DNA of 18,946 nt from a bacterium UBA7470. GTDB taxonomy: Bacteria > Pseudomonadota > Gammaproteobacteria > Burkholderiales > Burkholderiaceae_C. Position numbers and translations under genes: made by a program. This document shows, one piece after another, positions 1 through 9,145 of this stretch (the stretch's first letter is position 1; each line of letters begins with the position of its first letter). Where the stretch lies: assembly GCA_002479815.1 (NCBI GenBank), contig DLPA01000215.1, positions 1 to 18,946 of the forward strand. The letters run 5' to 3'. The notes below the pieces were generated by a model. That model had not been told where the DNA came from. It worked only from the letters and a program-made list of their open reading frames with translations, and did no database searches.

Positions 1-432
1 GCGGACGGGGCCGTAAGCCGATTGGTCGTTGCCTGATCCTATCGCGAACTCATCGCAATTGAGCTTGCCCAAGCTCACCATGCCTGCTTGCGCCAAACGT
101 TGCACGACGGTGGCATCGAAGGGGCTGCGGTAGCCTTGCAGCATCTTCGAGCCAGCCGTGGTGGGAAAGTCTTGGGTGACAAAAATGTCTTTGTGGGCGA
201 TAGGTACGCCCAGCAAAGGCGTGCGCTCGCCTGCGGCCAAGCGTGCATCGGCGGCCTGAGCTTGCGCCAAGCTGACAGCATCGTCTAAAGCCAAATACGC
301 GCCTAAGTCGACATGGGCGCGTGTGCGGGACAGCAAATGCTGAGTGGCTTCGACGCTGGAGACTTCTTTGGCCGCCAAACGTTGCGCCAATTCGGCAACG
401 CCCCAGTGGTGTAAATCGTGTGAGGTGGACAT
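1..432 (-). CDS. gatA: Glu-tRNA(Gln)/Asp-tRNA(Asn) amidotransferase subunit A, 5' part (runs off window)
   Basis: This is the N-terminal 144 codons of GatA; the rest lies beyond base 1. GatA hydrolyses glutamine and passes ammonia to GatB, which amidates mischarged Glu-tRNA(Gln) or Asp-tRNA(Asn) in the cytoplasm. The visible part has the amidase-signature N-terminus: the stretch GVPIAHKD (residues 75-82), in which K81 is the expected catalytic lysine of the Ser-cisSer-Lys triad, then [17 protein letters not shown] and [13 protein letters not shown], all typical of GatA. The glycine/serine-rich segment with the two catalytic serines is outside the window. The ATG at 432 gives the N-terminus expected for the family. 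The gene follows gatC on the same strand with a 20-nt gap, so the two are very likely one transcript, probably continuing into gatB off the edge. Identification is by family motifs and context. Confidence 0.95.
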   Translation of the reverse strand, partial: MSTSHDLHHWGVAELAQRLAAKEVSSVEATQHLLSRTRAHVDLGAYLALDDAVSLAQAQAADARLAAGERTPLLGVPIAHKDIFVTQDFPTTAGSKMLQGYRSPFDATVVQRLAQAGMVSLGKLNCDEFAIGSGNDQSAYGPVR

Positions 433-452
433 GACTGCAGCCCTGATGATGT

Positions 453-752
453 TTATTCAATGACTTTCGGAACCAAAAACAAGCCTTTTTCAACGGCTGG
501 CGCACTGCGCTGGTTGGCCTCCCGTTGGTTGGGTTCGCTGGCCACATCGTCACGCAGGCGTAGGGTCACATGGGCCATCACCGCCGTAGGGTGGGCCAAG
601 GGCGCAACGCCTTGGGTATCGACCGCATTCATTTGCGCCACGATGTCAAAAAAGCCGTTCAACTGCGCCTGCATACGCACATGGTGTTCGGCATTGAAGT
701 CCAAACGGGCCAGATGGGCAATTCTGGAGATGTCTTGAGGAGAAAGTGACAT
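453..752 (-). CDS. gatC: Glu-tRNA(Gln)/Asp-tRNA(Asn) amidotransferase subunit C
   Basis: A 99-aa protein beginning [19 protein letters not shown], the usual GatC N-terminus, and ending with the family's C-terminal pattern (LRDDV, then a run leading to FLVPKVIE). GatC is the small belt subunit that wraps around GatA and GatB and stabilises the complex; it has no active site of its own. The open frame extends upstream to 872, but the extra 40 residues do not look like GatC. The ATG at 752 gives normal length and has a purine-rich AGG-containing stretch upstream in the shared gatC/mreB region. It is the promoter-proximal gene of a gatC-gatA transcript and is divergent from mreB. Confidence 0.95.
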   Translation of the reverse strand: MSLSPQDISRIAHLARLDFNAEHHVRMQAQLNGFFDIVAQMNAVDTQGVAPLAHPTAVMAHVTLRLRDDVASEPNQREANQRSAPAVEKGLFLVPKVIE

Positions 753-2020
<1,268 letters not shown>

Positions 2021-2068
2021 GCTCCAAGCGACCTACTTGTCTTCCTTCGAGGTCAATCGTTTTCCCAT

Positions 2069-3001
2069 ATGCCATTAGGGACGCTGGATCGCACACCGCC
2101 CCCCTTCTTCAAACAAGGGCCATCTGCATTTTCTAAATTGATGGTGCTGAGCGCGTTGGCGGTTTTTTTGATGATTGCAGATGCCCGTCTGTCATTGGTT
2201 CAGCCTGTCAGGTCGGTGTTGGCAACAGCACTGTACCCCTTGCAGAGTCTTGTCATGCACCCTGTGAATGCGTGGCGTTGGCTCAACGGCTTCATGACGA
2301 CAGTCAAAGAGGTACAAACAGAGCAGCAACGCCTAGAGAGCAAACTGATTGAGCAAGCCGCAAGGGCGACCCAAGCGGATCAGTTGCTACAAGAAAATCA
2401 GCGTTTGCGTGCGTTGTTAGGACTGCGAGAGCGACTTGGGCAATCAGGCATTGCCGCGCAGGTGCTCTACGACGCGGCAGATCCCTACACCCGCAAGGTG
2501 GTGATTGATCGAGGGTTGACGCACGGCATTGTGCAGGGAGCACCGGTCTTGGATGAGAGCGGTGTATTGGGGCAGGTGACGAGGGCCCATCCTTTGGTGT
2601 CTGAAGTGACGCTGCTGACCGACCGAGATCAAGCCGTTCCCGTTCTTAATACACGCACTGGCGTTCGCAGCGTCGCACACGGACAATCTGGAACGCATGG
2701 GTATGAGTTAGAGCTTCGTTTTATGGCGGGGAACGCCGATGTGCGTGTGGGTGATCTGCTCAGTACCAGTGGAATTGATGGTGTTTATCCTCCCGGGCTG
2801 CCGGTCGCCAAGGTCACGCAGGTGGAGCGGCGCGCTGAGTCGGCCTTTGCCCGTGTGTTGTGTGAGCCTTTGGCACAAGTGCTCAGCACTCAGCAGGTAC
2901 TGGTGCTTCCACCTGTGGGTAGCGATTTGCCGCCTTCACCTCTGGTGCAAGACGCCGTGAAGACCAAAAATACGCGGTCTGGCCACCACCCTCAGCGATA
3001 A
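2069..3001 (+). CDS. mreC: Rod shape-determining protein MreC
   Basis: A 310-aa bitopic inner-membrane protein. The short cytoplasmic N-terminus (beginning MPLGTLDRTPPPFFKQG, the common start in betaproteobacteria) precedes one membrane segment at about residues 24-42. A periplasmic coiled coil follows (about 70-115, rich in Q, E, L and K), and then the MreC beta-barrel domain, recognisable by VVIDRGLTHGI, GAPVLDESGVLGQV and LLTDRDQAVPV. MreC binds PBP2 and MreD and activates wall synthesis. The ATG at 2069 gives the expected N-terminus; its upstream Shine-Dalgarno is weak (GAGG about 16 nt away), which could mean translation depends on coupling with mreB. The C-terminal 25 residues are proline-rich and low in complexity, which is common in this family. 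Confidence 0.97.
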   Translation: MPLGTLDRTPPPFFKQGPSAFSKLMVLSALAVFLMIADARLSLVQPVRSVLATALYPLQSLVMHPVNAWRWLNGFMTTVKEVQTEQQRLESKLIEQAARATQADQLLQENQRLRALLGLRERLGQSGIAAQVLYDAADPYTRKVVIDRGLTHGIVQGAPVLDESGVLGQVTRAHPLVSEVTLLTDRDQAVPVLNTRTGVRSVAHGQSGTHGYELELRFMAGNADVRVGDLLSTSGIDGVYPPGLPVAKVTQVERRAESAFARVLCEPLAQVLSTQQVLVLPPVGSDLPPSPLVQDAVKTKNTRSGHHPQR

Positions 3002-3037
3002 GCTGCTTGTTTTCTTTCGCATTAGGATACCCATGCC

Positions 3038-3565
3038 ATGATCATGCCGCCCGGGAAACCGTTGCTACTGCCTGCGAATCCGTGGTTCATTTGGGGCAGC
3101 TTGCTTGTCGCTTTGGTGCTGAATATGCTGTTGAGCATTGGCTGGGGGCGCTTGTTTTGGAGTCCAGATTTGCTGGCGCTGACATTGGTCTTTTGGAATG
3201 TACATCAGCCTCAGCGCATTGGAGTCGGTGCTGCTTTTTCTTTCGGCTTGATGATGGATGTGCAGCAAACCACCTTATTGGGGCAACACGCATTGGCGTA
3301 TGCCATTTTGGGTTATCTGGCAGTTTCTGTACACAGACGGTTGTTGTGGTTTTCTGTACCAACACAGATGTTGCACGTCTTGCCGTTGTTTTTTTTGGCA
3401 CACATCTTGGTGTCCACTTTGCGCCTGCTGATGGGGGGGCACTTTCCAGAGTGGAATTTCTTTTTGACCCCTGTGTTCACTGCTGCGCTTTGGCCTGTGG
3501 CGACGTTGGTTTTACTTGTACCGCAGAGGCGACCTCATGATCCTGATGTGCACCGCCCGCTTTGA
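3038..3565 (+). CDS. mreD: Rod shape-determining protein MreD
   Basis: A 175-aa strongly hydrophobic protein with about five membrane segments, between MreC and PBP2 as in the standard mreBCD order. MreD is the integral membrane partner of MreC in the elongasome. Recognisable family features are the N-terminal PANPWFIWGSLLVALVLNM segment and LLALTLVFWNVHQP, where the P-D-L-x-A-L-x-L-x-F-W-x-x-x-x-P pattern is typical of MreD. AGGA at 3024-3027 lies 10 nt before the ATG at 3038, which I prefer over the ATG at 3044. A 177-codon open frame in another plus frame (3007-3540) overlaps it but has no matching features. Confidence 0.95.
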   Translation: MIMPPGKPLLLPANPWFIWGSLLVALVLNMLLSIGWGRLFWSPDLLALTLVFWNVHQPQRIGVGAAFSFGLMMDVQQTTLLGQHALAYAILGYLAVSVHRRLLWFSVPTQMLHVLPLFFLAHILVSTLRLLMGGHFPEWNFFLTPVFTAALWPVATLVLLVPQRRPHDPDVHRPL

Positions 3566-3580
3566 TACAGGAGCGTTGAC

Positions 3581-5584
3581 ATGACGATTTTGCGGGATGC
3601 AGAGGCGGATCTTTCCCGTTTTCGTGTGCGAGTCTTGGTGGCGGCTCTCTTGGTCTTATTGTGTTTTAGTCTGATTGCAGCGCGTGCGGTGTTCTTGCAA
3701 GTGGTTCGACACGATGATTTGAAGGCCCAGGCCGAGAGCAACCGTACCGCTGTCTTGCCCATTGTGCCGCATCGCGGATTGATTTTGGATCGCAATGGCA
3801 TTGCGTTGGCGACCAACTATTCTGCTTACACCTTGGAAATTACGCCATCGCGTGTGAAAGATGTGGATGCCATGATTGAGGAGTTATCCCAGGTCATTGA
3901 CATTCAAGTCAGGGATAAGCGGCGTTTTAAGCGATTAAAAGAAGAGTCTCGTAACTTTGACTCCTTGCCCATTCGCACTCGCTTGACAGACCGAGAAGTG
4001 GCGCGGTTCACTGCCCAGCGCTATCGTTTTCCAGGAATCGACATCAAGGCGCGTTTGTTTCGACAATACCCATACGGTGAAACCGCCAGTCATGTCGTTG
4101 GGTACATTGGCCGGATTAACGTAGCTGAAAAAACCCAAATGGAGAATTGGCCTGAAGAAGATCAAGCCAATTACCGTGGTACGGATTACATGGGGAAGTT
4201 GGGCATAGAGCAGAGTTTTGAGCAACATCTTCATGGTCAAACCGGTTTCGACCAAATTGAAACTTCTGCAGGAGGGCGCGCTGTTCGTACCCTTGCACGC
4301 ACGCCAGCGACACCGGGCAACACCGTCATTTTGACCCTAGACATCAAGCTGCAAAAGTTGGTGGAGGATATGTTTGGTGACCGTCGTGGTGCGTTGGTGG
4401 CTTTAGACCCTCGTAATGGCGAGGTGTTGGCATTTGTCAGTAAGCCTACTTTTGATCCCAATTTGTTTGTCGATGGCATTGACGTTGAGAACTGGAAAAT
4501 GCTCAACGAGTCCATCGACAAACCCTTGCTCAACCGAGCATTGCGGGGCACGTATCCTCCAGGATCGACCTACAAACCCTTCATGGGCTTGGCCGCGTTG
4601 GCCAGCGGCAAAAGAACAGCGCAGACGGCCGTCAACGACACAGGTTATTGGATGTTCGGAAACCATCGGTTTCGCAGTCATGGAGATACCGGTCTCGGAC
4701 CCGTGGACTTGTATCGCAGTATCGTCAAGTCCAGCAATGTCTATTACTATTCATTGGCAAACGAGTTAGGTGTTGATGCCATTCACGACTTCATGAAACC
4801 CTTTAGCTTTGGACAAATCACGGGCATTGACCTGAAGGGTGAAGTCAAAGGCGTGTTGCCGAGTCAAAGTTGGAAGCGGCAAGCCTACAAAAAACCTGAG
4901 CTTCAACGCTGGTACGCAGGCGAAACCATTTCTTTGGGCATTGGTCAGGGCTACAACAGCTTCACCATGCTTCAGCTGGCACAAGCAACGGCGATTCTGG
5001 CCAACCGGGGTGTGCGTCACCAACCGCATCTCGGTTTGGCAACCGAGGATGCCGTCAATCGTGAACGACAACCCATTCCTCAACCTCCACCTCAAGACTT
5101 GAACTTGAATCAACAGCACATGGAGGCTGTGGTCAAAGCCATGGTTGGCGTGACGCTGGAGGGCACGTCGACCAGAGTGTTCGCCGGTGCTGCCTATACC
5201 AGTGCGGGCAAAACAGGAACAGCGCAAGCCGTGACGATTGGGCAAAAAGACAAATACGACGTGCGAAAGTTAGAGGAGCACAAGCGGGATCACTCACTCT
5301 ATGTTGCATTTGCACCTGCTGATAAACCACAAGTTGCGATTGCGATCGTCGTCGAGAATGCAGGGTTTGGCGCCGCGCACGCTGCACCCATTGCACGCCG
5401 TGTTTTTGACTATGTGCTTTTAGATCAATATCCTAATGAAGATGATTTGTTGGCAGTACAAAAAGGACTTGCTGCTGCACCTGTCGGCATACCACGCAAA
5501 GCCAGTGAGGTACCCTGGGTACGCAAAGACGCGCCAACCTCAGAAGCGATGACGGGGGTTGTTCCTACTGCTGCTCAAAGATAG
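3581..5584 (+). CDS. mrdA: Penicillin-binding protein 2 (peptidoglycan D,D-transpeptidase)
   Basis: A 667-aa class B penicillin-binding protein, the elongasome transpeptidase that cross-links side-wall peptidoglycan. One N-terminal membrane anchor (about 16-38) precedes the dimerisation/pedestal domain, with RGLILDRNG near 65-73 and YPYGETASHVVGYIGRI. The transpeptidase domain carries all three catalytic motifs: STYK with nucleophile S329 and K332, SSN (384-386) and KTG (544-546). GGAG about 8 nt before the ATG at 3581 supports the start, 15 nt after mreD. The C-terminus (after about residue 620) is variable and proline/alanine-rich. The gene ends in a 10-bp tail-to-tail overlap with the next, opposite-strand gene, and no rodA follows, although rodA usually does in this cluster. 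Confidence 0.97.
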   Translation: MTILRDAEADLSRFRVRVLVAALLVLLCFSLIAARAVFLQVVRHDDLKAQAESNRTAVLPIVPHRGLILDRNGIALATNYSAYTLEITPSRVKDVDAMIEELSQVIDIQVRDKRRFKRLKEESRNFDSLPIRTRLTDREVARFTAQRYRFPGIDIKARLFRQYPYGETASHVVGYIGRINVAEKTQMENWPEEDQANYRGTDYMGKLGIEQSFEQHLHGQTGFDQIETSAGGRAVRTLARTPATPGNTVILTLDIKLQKLVEDMFGDRRGALVALDPRNGEVLAFVSKPTFDPNLFVDGIDVENWKMLNESIDKPLLNRALRGTYPPGSTYKPFMGLAALASGKRTAQTAVNDTGYWMFGNHRFRSHGDTGLGPVDLYRSIVKSSNVYYYSLANELGVDAIHDFMKPFSFGQITGIDLKGEVKGVLPSQSWKRQAYKKPELQRWYAGETISLGIGQGYNSFTMLQLAQATAILANRGVRHQPHLGLATEDAVNRERQPIPQPPPQDLNLNQQHMEAVVKAMVGVTLEGTSTRVFAGAAYTSAGKTGTAQAVTIGQKDKYDVRKLEEHKRDHSLYVAFAPADKPQVAIAIVVENAGFGAAHAAPIARRVFDYVLLDQYPNEDDLLAVQKGLAAAPVGIPRKASEVPWVRKDAPTSEAMTGVVPTAAQR

Positions 5585-6330
5585 GCACTTGTGCCTGTTT
5601 TCAGAATCAGTGCCGACACCACAGCGATGAAGAACCATCTGACAAACACCGTTCCGTGTTTCAACGCCAGATGGGTTCCCAGCACACTGCCCACGACATT
5701 GGCGATGGCCGTGATCAGCACCACGTGCCACCAAATGTGGCCGTGAGCCACAAAGAAAAGCAACGCTGATAGGTTAGACGCCGTGTTCAATAATTTAGCA
5801 CTGGCACTGGCGTGCATGAAGTCATATCCCAATATTCGTACCAAACCAAGTACCAAAAAACTACCTGTACCTGGCCCAAAAAAGCCATCGTAGCAACCCA
5901 CTATTCCACCCACAAAAGCCAATACGATGGTTTCTTTCATCCCTGAAAATTTGGGGCGGTGGTGTTGACCAAGGTCTTTTTTCAGTAGGGTATAAACAAG
6001 CACAGCCACCAATGCGATGGGTAAGAGCTGTCGCAAGACATCAGGGGATACCTGAGTCACCAGCCAAGCTCCGGCGAACGAGCCTGCGAACGCACAAACA
6101 GCCCCAAATCCAACCGCTCGCCAAGGCAATTGGACTTGTCTCGCATAGACCCATGTGGCTGCAGCGGTTCCCCACACCGAGCTCCCCTTATTGACCCCCA
6201 ATAAGGTCGCTGGTGGGGCTGCCGGAAAGAGGGCGAACAAAGCGGGCACTAAGATCAAGCCGCCACCGCCGACGATGGCATCGACAAAGCCTGCGGATAG
6301 CGATGCAAGTGCAGCCCAAACCAGTTCCAT
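5575..6330 (-). CDS. TauE/SafE-family (YfcA-like) membrane permease
   Basis: A 251-aa polytopic membrane protein of the sulfite exporter TauE/SafE (formerly DUF81) family. The two internal repeats are visible: GFVDAIVGGGGLILVP (14-29) followed by GVNKGSS (45-51), and GCYDGFFGPGTGSF (145-158) in the second half. The short paired motifs and the length of 250-270 aa resemble E. coli YfcA. Characterised relatives move sulfite, sulfoacetate or other small organic anions, but the substrate cannot be read from the sequence. The ATG at 6330 has a weak ribosome site. Its leader holds three hairpins ending in a terminator about 40 nt before the start codon, so expression may be attenuated. Its 3' end overlaps mrdA convergently by 10 bp. 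Confidence 0.9.
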   Translation of the reverse strand: MELVWAALASLSAGFVDAIVGGGGLILVPALFALFPAAPPATLLGVNKGSSVWGTAAATWVYARQVQLPWRAVGFGAVCAFAGSFAGAWLVTQVSPDVLRQLLPIALVAVLVYTLLKKDLGQHHRPKFSGMKETIVLAFVGGIVGCYDGFFGPGTGSFLVLGLVRILGYDFMHASASAKLLNTASNLSALLFFVAHGHIWWHVVLITAIANVVGSVLGTHLALKHGTVFVRWFFIAVVSALILKTGTSAYL

Positions 6331-6640
6331 AGACAGTTGATCGGAGAAACGCCGAGAAGGTCGCCGTATGGCGCAGAAAAAGAAAACGCCAGCGCGAAGC
6401 TGGCGTTGGAAGTTTTGAAACCCTGTTTCTCAGAATAGGGTTTGGTGCATTGGCGCACCAGCTTGTCTCCTCGAAACCTGAACGTTAAAGCAAGCAAGAT
6501 TAATTACTTACTTTACAAGTACGCGATCTATTCTAAAGAATATCGATCATCAGCTGCATCGGTGCTTACCCTGATTGCCGTCAAATTACCTTTCAGACTT
6601 GTGGGTTGGTGTTCAGTCAGCGCGTGCACAGACCGCATAT
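6331..6640 (-). other. Intergenic region: structured leader of the TauE gene / 3' region of the symporter gene
   Basis: About 310 bp without a credible protein gene. It holds, in minus-strand reading order: a TATTCT-AA-AGAATA palindrome (6529-6542) that includes a TAGAAT hexamer on the minus strand; a GAGGAGAC purine-rich stretch near 6465-6475; then three consecutive hairpins at 6444-6459 (GGTGC/GCACC), 6418-6443 (AAACCCT/AGGGTTT) and 6385-6407 (9 bp perfect), the last followed by a U-rich tract. This could be an attenuated leader, a small RNA gene with its own terminator, or just the end of the symporter transcript. No -35 box good enough to fix a transcription start was found. Confidence 0.5.
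6371..6407 (-). terminator. Rho-independent terminator before the TauE-family gene
   Basis: On the minus strand a perfect 9-bp stem, AACGCCAGC and GCTGGCGTT (6399-6407 and 6385-6393), closes a UUCGC loop and is followed at once by TTCTTTTTCT (6384-6375). A GC-rich stem, a stable tetraloop-like loop and a U-run are the classic intrinsic terminator. It lies about 230 bp after the symporter stop and about 40 nt before the TauE ATG, so it either ends the symporter transcript or acts as an attenuator. Confidence 0.8.
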
Positions 6641-8761
6641 TTAATCTTTAAACAAACGTGGATAGCGAATGTGCTCAACCAATTCGCGGGTACGCTCGTC
6701 TGGCGGCGGTGTGAGTAGGCTGACCACAATGACCAATAAAAAGCCAATAGGGACGCCAAAAATGCCTGCTGAAATCGGTTGTATGCCCCACCACAGTTCG
6801 ACGGGAGCGATGACACCAAACAGGCTGCGCAACCACGGTTGGGTGACAGCCATGTAATAGATCGTGATACCTAAGCCGCCAACCATGCCTGCAATGGCCC
6901 CCCATTTATTGGCCCTTTGCCAAAAAATACCCAAGGTCAGGACTGGAAATAAAGCGGCAGCGGCAAACGAAAAAGCAGCAGATACCAAAAATAAAATGTC
7001 AGCTGGTTTTTGAACCGCCACATAAGCTGCTGCCAAAGCCACCAGCAACAGCAACATTTTCGAGAGCATGACTTGCTGCGACGTTCTGGCTTTGGGGTCG
7101 ATCATCTTGAAATACACATCATGTGACAAGGCACTCGCAATCGTCAGCAGCAGCCCATCTGCGGTCGACAAGGCTGCCGCCAACCCGCCAGCAGCCACCA
7201 TACCAGAGATCACATAGGGAAGGCCTGCAATTTCAGGTGTGGCCAACACAATGATGTCAGTGCCAATGTGCATTTCACCCAACTGTACAATCCCATCATG
7301 ATTGATATCGGTGATGGACAGTAAATTGGGTTCGACAGCTGCCCACTGTTTGATCCAGATGGGAAGCTGACCGAACGGAGTGCCCACCAACGTATGCAGG
7401 ACTTCATATTTCACCATGACAGCTAAAGCTGGCGCTGTGAAATAAAGCACTGCAATAAACAGGAGCGTCCATGTGACAGAGTGCCTCGCTTGACGTACCG
7501 AAGGTGTGGTGTAAGTTCGTGTCAAGATATGAGGTAATGCAGCGGTTCCCACCGTCAGACAAAACACCAGTGCTAGGAAATTATTTCTCGAGGTTTCAAA
7601 CGCTTCCCTCGCTTCTGGCAAACCATTCGGGTCTCCTGCAAAAGCTTGTTCATGGCGTGGCATATTGGCCAAGGGTTGCGCCTTGGCTGCATAGCTCGCT
7701 TGGGCATGAGTCCAACGCTGCTGCGCGGCTTCCACATTACGTGGCAAGCTGGCCAGTGTTTTTTCTGCTTGTGCGATTTCTGTGGTGGGGGCTTGAGCCG
7801 CTTTCAATGCGAGGACGTGTTGCTTGGCTGCTTCTCGTTCAGTCGCAAGAGCCGTTGGCACATCTTTGAGTTTGTCTGCATACGCATCGGCCTTTGCTTT
7901 GAAAGCCGCAATCACTTCTTGCTCTTTGGGGTCGTTGAGCAATTGATGTTCTCGTGCAGTGATTTTTTCCAGTTGGTAGCCATATACGGCAGTTGGAACA
8001 GGCGTACCTGTTTGCTTCACCGAGAGCCATACCACTGGGATCAGGTATGCAACAACCAAGACAATGTACTGCGCCACCTGTGTCCATGTCACCGCACGCA
8101 TGCCACCCAAAAACGAGCACACCAAAATCCCGCCCAAGCCAAGAAAAATACCCAATTCAAACGCAACGCCTGTGAGTCGTGTCGTGATCAACCCCACGCC
8201 ATAGATTTGGGCCACCACATAAGTAAAAGAGCAAAGCAAGGTGGCGAGTACGCCCAGCAGCCGGGGCCAATGTCCACCGAACCGATCACCTAAAAAGTCA
8301 GGGATGGTAAATTGACCAAACTTTCGCAGATATGGAGCTAGAAACAAGGCCACCAAACAGTACCCTCCGGTCCATCCCATGACAAACGCCAAGCCTGCAT
8401 AACCTGTCAAATACAGCGTCCCTGCCAAGCTGATGAAAGAAGCGGCCGACATCCAATCAGCCCCAGTGGCCATCCCGTTGTAAATGGCAGGCACACGGCG
8501 ACCCGCAACGTAATACTCGGTGGCGTTGTTGGTGCGACTCATGATGCCAATGCTGGCATACAGCAACACGGTAGCGATCAAAAAGATATAGCCGATCCAA
8601 TGGCGTGCCAGCCCCATTTGTTCTAGGAGGGCCAAGCCGACGACAAAGACCGCAAACCCACCCGCGTACCAGCCATAAACACGATGGAGCTGTTGGCGGA
8701 ATGCCGATGGTGACTCGGGTTCGGTGCGTGCTTGTGAAGGTGTGGTCTGAGGCACGGTCAA
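6641..8761 (-). CDS. VC_2705-type sodium:solute symporter, large subunit (with coiled-coil insert)
   Basis: A 706-aa member of the sodium:solute symporter (SSF) family, ActP-like. Family motifs include TNNATEYYVAGRRVPAIYNGMATGADWMSAASF (77-109, quoted in part), ADGLLLTIASALSHDVY (534-550) and about 13 membrane segments. Pairing with a DUF4212 small subunit places it in the VC_2705 subfamily, proposed to take up acetate or similar monocarboxylates; the substrate here is not proven. It is longer than ActP (about 550 aa) because of a hydrophilic, Ala/Lys/Glu-rich, helix-forming insert at about 262-390 and a loop at 450-500 with an EF-hand-like motif, D485-x-N-x-D-G-I-V-x-x-x-E496. The TTG start at 8761 overlaps the DUF4212 stop as TTGA, with GAGGA just upstream, so translation is probably coupled. 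Confidence 0.9.
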   Translation of the reverse strand: MTVPQTTPSQARTEPESPSAFRQQLHRVYGWYAGGFAVFVVGLALLEQMGLARHWIGYIFLIATVLLYASIGIMSRTNNATEYYVAGRRVPAIYNGMATGADWMSAASFISLAGTLYLTGYAGLAFVMGWTGGYCLVALFLAPYLRKFGQFTIPDFLGDRFGGHWPRLLGVLATLLCSFTYVVAQIYGVGLITTRLTGVAFELGIFLGLGGILVCSFLGGMRAVTWTQVAQYIVLVVAYLIPVVWLSVKQTGTPVPTAVYGYQLEKITAREHQLLNDPKEQEVIAAFKAKADAYADKLKDVPTALATEREAAKQHVLALKAAQAPTTEIAQAEKTLASLPRNVEAAQQRWTHAQASYAAKAQPLANMPRHEQAFAGDPNGLPEAREAFETSRNNFLALVFCLTVGTAALPHILTRTYTTPSVRQARHSVTWTLLFIAVLYFTAPALAVMVKYEVLHTLVGTPFGQLPIWIKQWAAVEPNLLSITDINHDGIVQLGEMHIGTDIIVLATPEIAGLPYVISGMVAAGGLAAALSTADGLLLTIASALSHDVYFKMIDPKARTSQQVMLSKMLLLLVALAAAYVAVQKPADILFLVSAAFSFAAAALFPVLTLGIFWQRANKWGAIAGMVGGLGITIYYMAVTQPWLRSLFGVIAPVELWWGIQPISAGIFGVPIGFLLVIVVSLLTPPPDERTRELVEHIRYPRLFKD

Positions 8762-9024
8762 TCGTCCTCAGGCTCTGCAACGTCAAATGCACGATCCCAG
8801 CGATCCATGACAGACGCATAGACCGCCACAATGCCCAGATATACCAGCAGTGCTCCTTGTGCCCCTACCCAAAAGCTGAAGGGCCAGCCAAAAAAACGAA
8901 AGCTCAGTTCCCGTGCAAAAAAACCGATGCCGAACGTGACGAATAGCCACAGTGCCAACAAAGTGCCTGTCAGGCGCAGCGTGTTGCGCCAGTAGCGGCG
9001 GTGGTGATCGGTGATCAAGGACAA
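8758..9024 (-). CDS. DUF4212 sodium/substrate symporter small subunit
   Basis: An 88-aa protein with two membrane segments, matching the DUF4212 family by HRRYWRNTLRLTG, FGIGFFARELSF, FFGWPFSFWVGAQGALLVY and the C-terminal MDRWDRAFDV. Such proteins sit beside VC_2705-type symporters and are thought to be their small subunit, although the biochemical role is poorly known. An upstream ATG at 9120 would add 32 residues unlike the family. I prefer the TTG at 9024, which gives the usual distance to the HRRYW motif and has TTGGAG 5 nt before it; the TTG at 9018 is a second option. It overlaps the symporter start by 4 bp. It lies 121 bp downstream of the GAF-Fis regulator on the same strand. Confidence 0.85.
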   Translation of the reverse strand: MSLITDHHRRYWRNTLRLTGTLLALWLFVTFGIGFFARELSFRFFGWPFSFWVGAQGALLVYLGIVAVYASVMDRWDRAFDVAEPEDD

Positions 9025-9145
9025 GACGACTCCAATACCCAAATTGTAAGGTTCAAGAAGTCTGCTGATGAGCCTGACCAATTGCTTACAAATGTGGGGG
9101 GTATCATGAATTAGGCGCAAAACATGGGGAATATCCAGTGTGTGT
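9025..9145 (-). promoter_or_regulatory. Probable promoter region of the DUF4212/symporter operon
   Basis: This 121-bp gap separates the regulator gene from its probable target operon. On the minus strand there is a TACAAT hexamer (9049-9044) that would suit a -10 box but has no good -35 partner. A 7-bp inverted repeat, TTGTAAG at 9045-9051 and CTTACAA at 9085-9091, 33 bp apart, brackets the area and could be a regulator site. No sigma-54 (-24/-12) element was seen here. Evidence is weak. Confidence 0.3.

Noticed and set aside
3007..3540. A 177-codon open frame on the plus strand overlapping mreD in another frame
   Set aside because: It has no recognisable domain and is overlapped along almost its whole length by mreD, which has clear family features and a ribosome site.
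6255..6497. An 80-codon minus-strand frame over the TauE leader, with a GAGGAGAC-like stretch inside
   Set aside because: It runs straight through the terminator stem and into the TauE gene in another frame, and its translation has no protein-like character; the region is better explained as RNA structure.
7646..8293. A 215-codon plus-strand frame opposite the symporter
   Set aside because: It is antisense to a well-supported symporter gene, and the translation shows no membrane or domain pattern.
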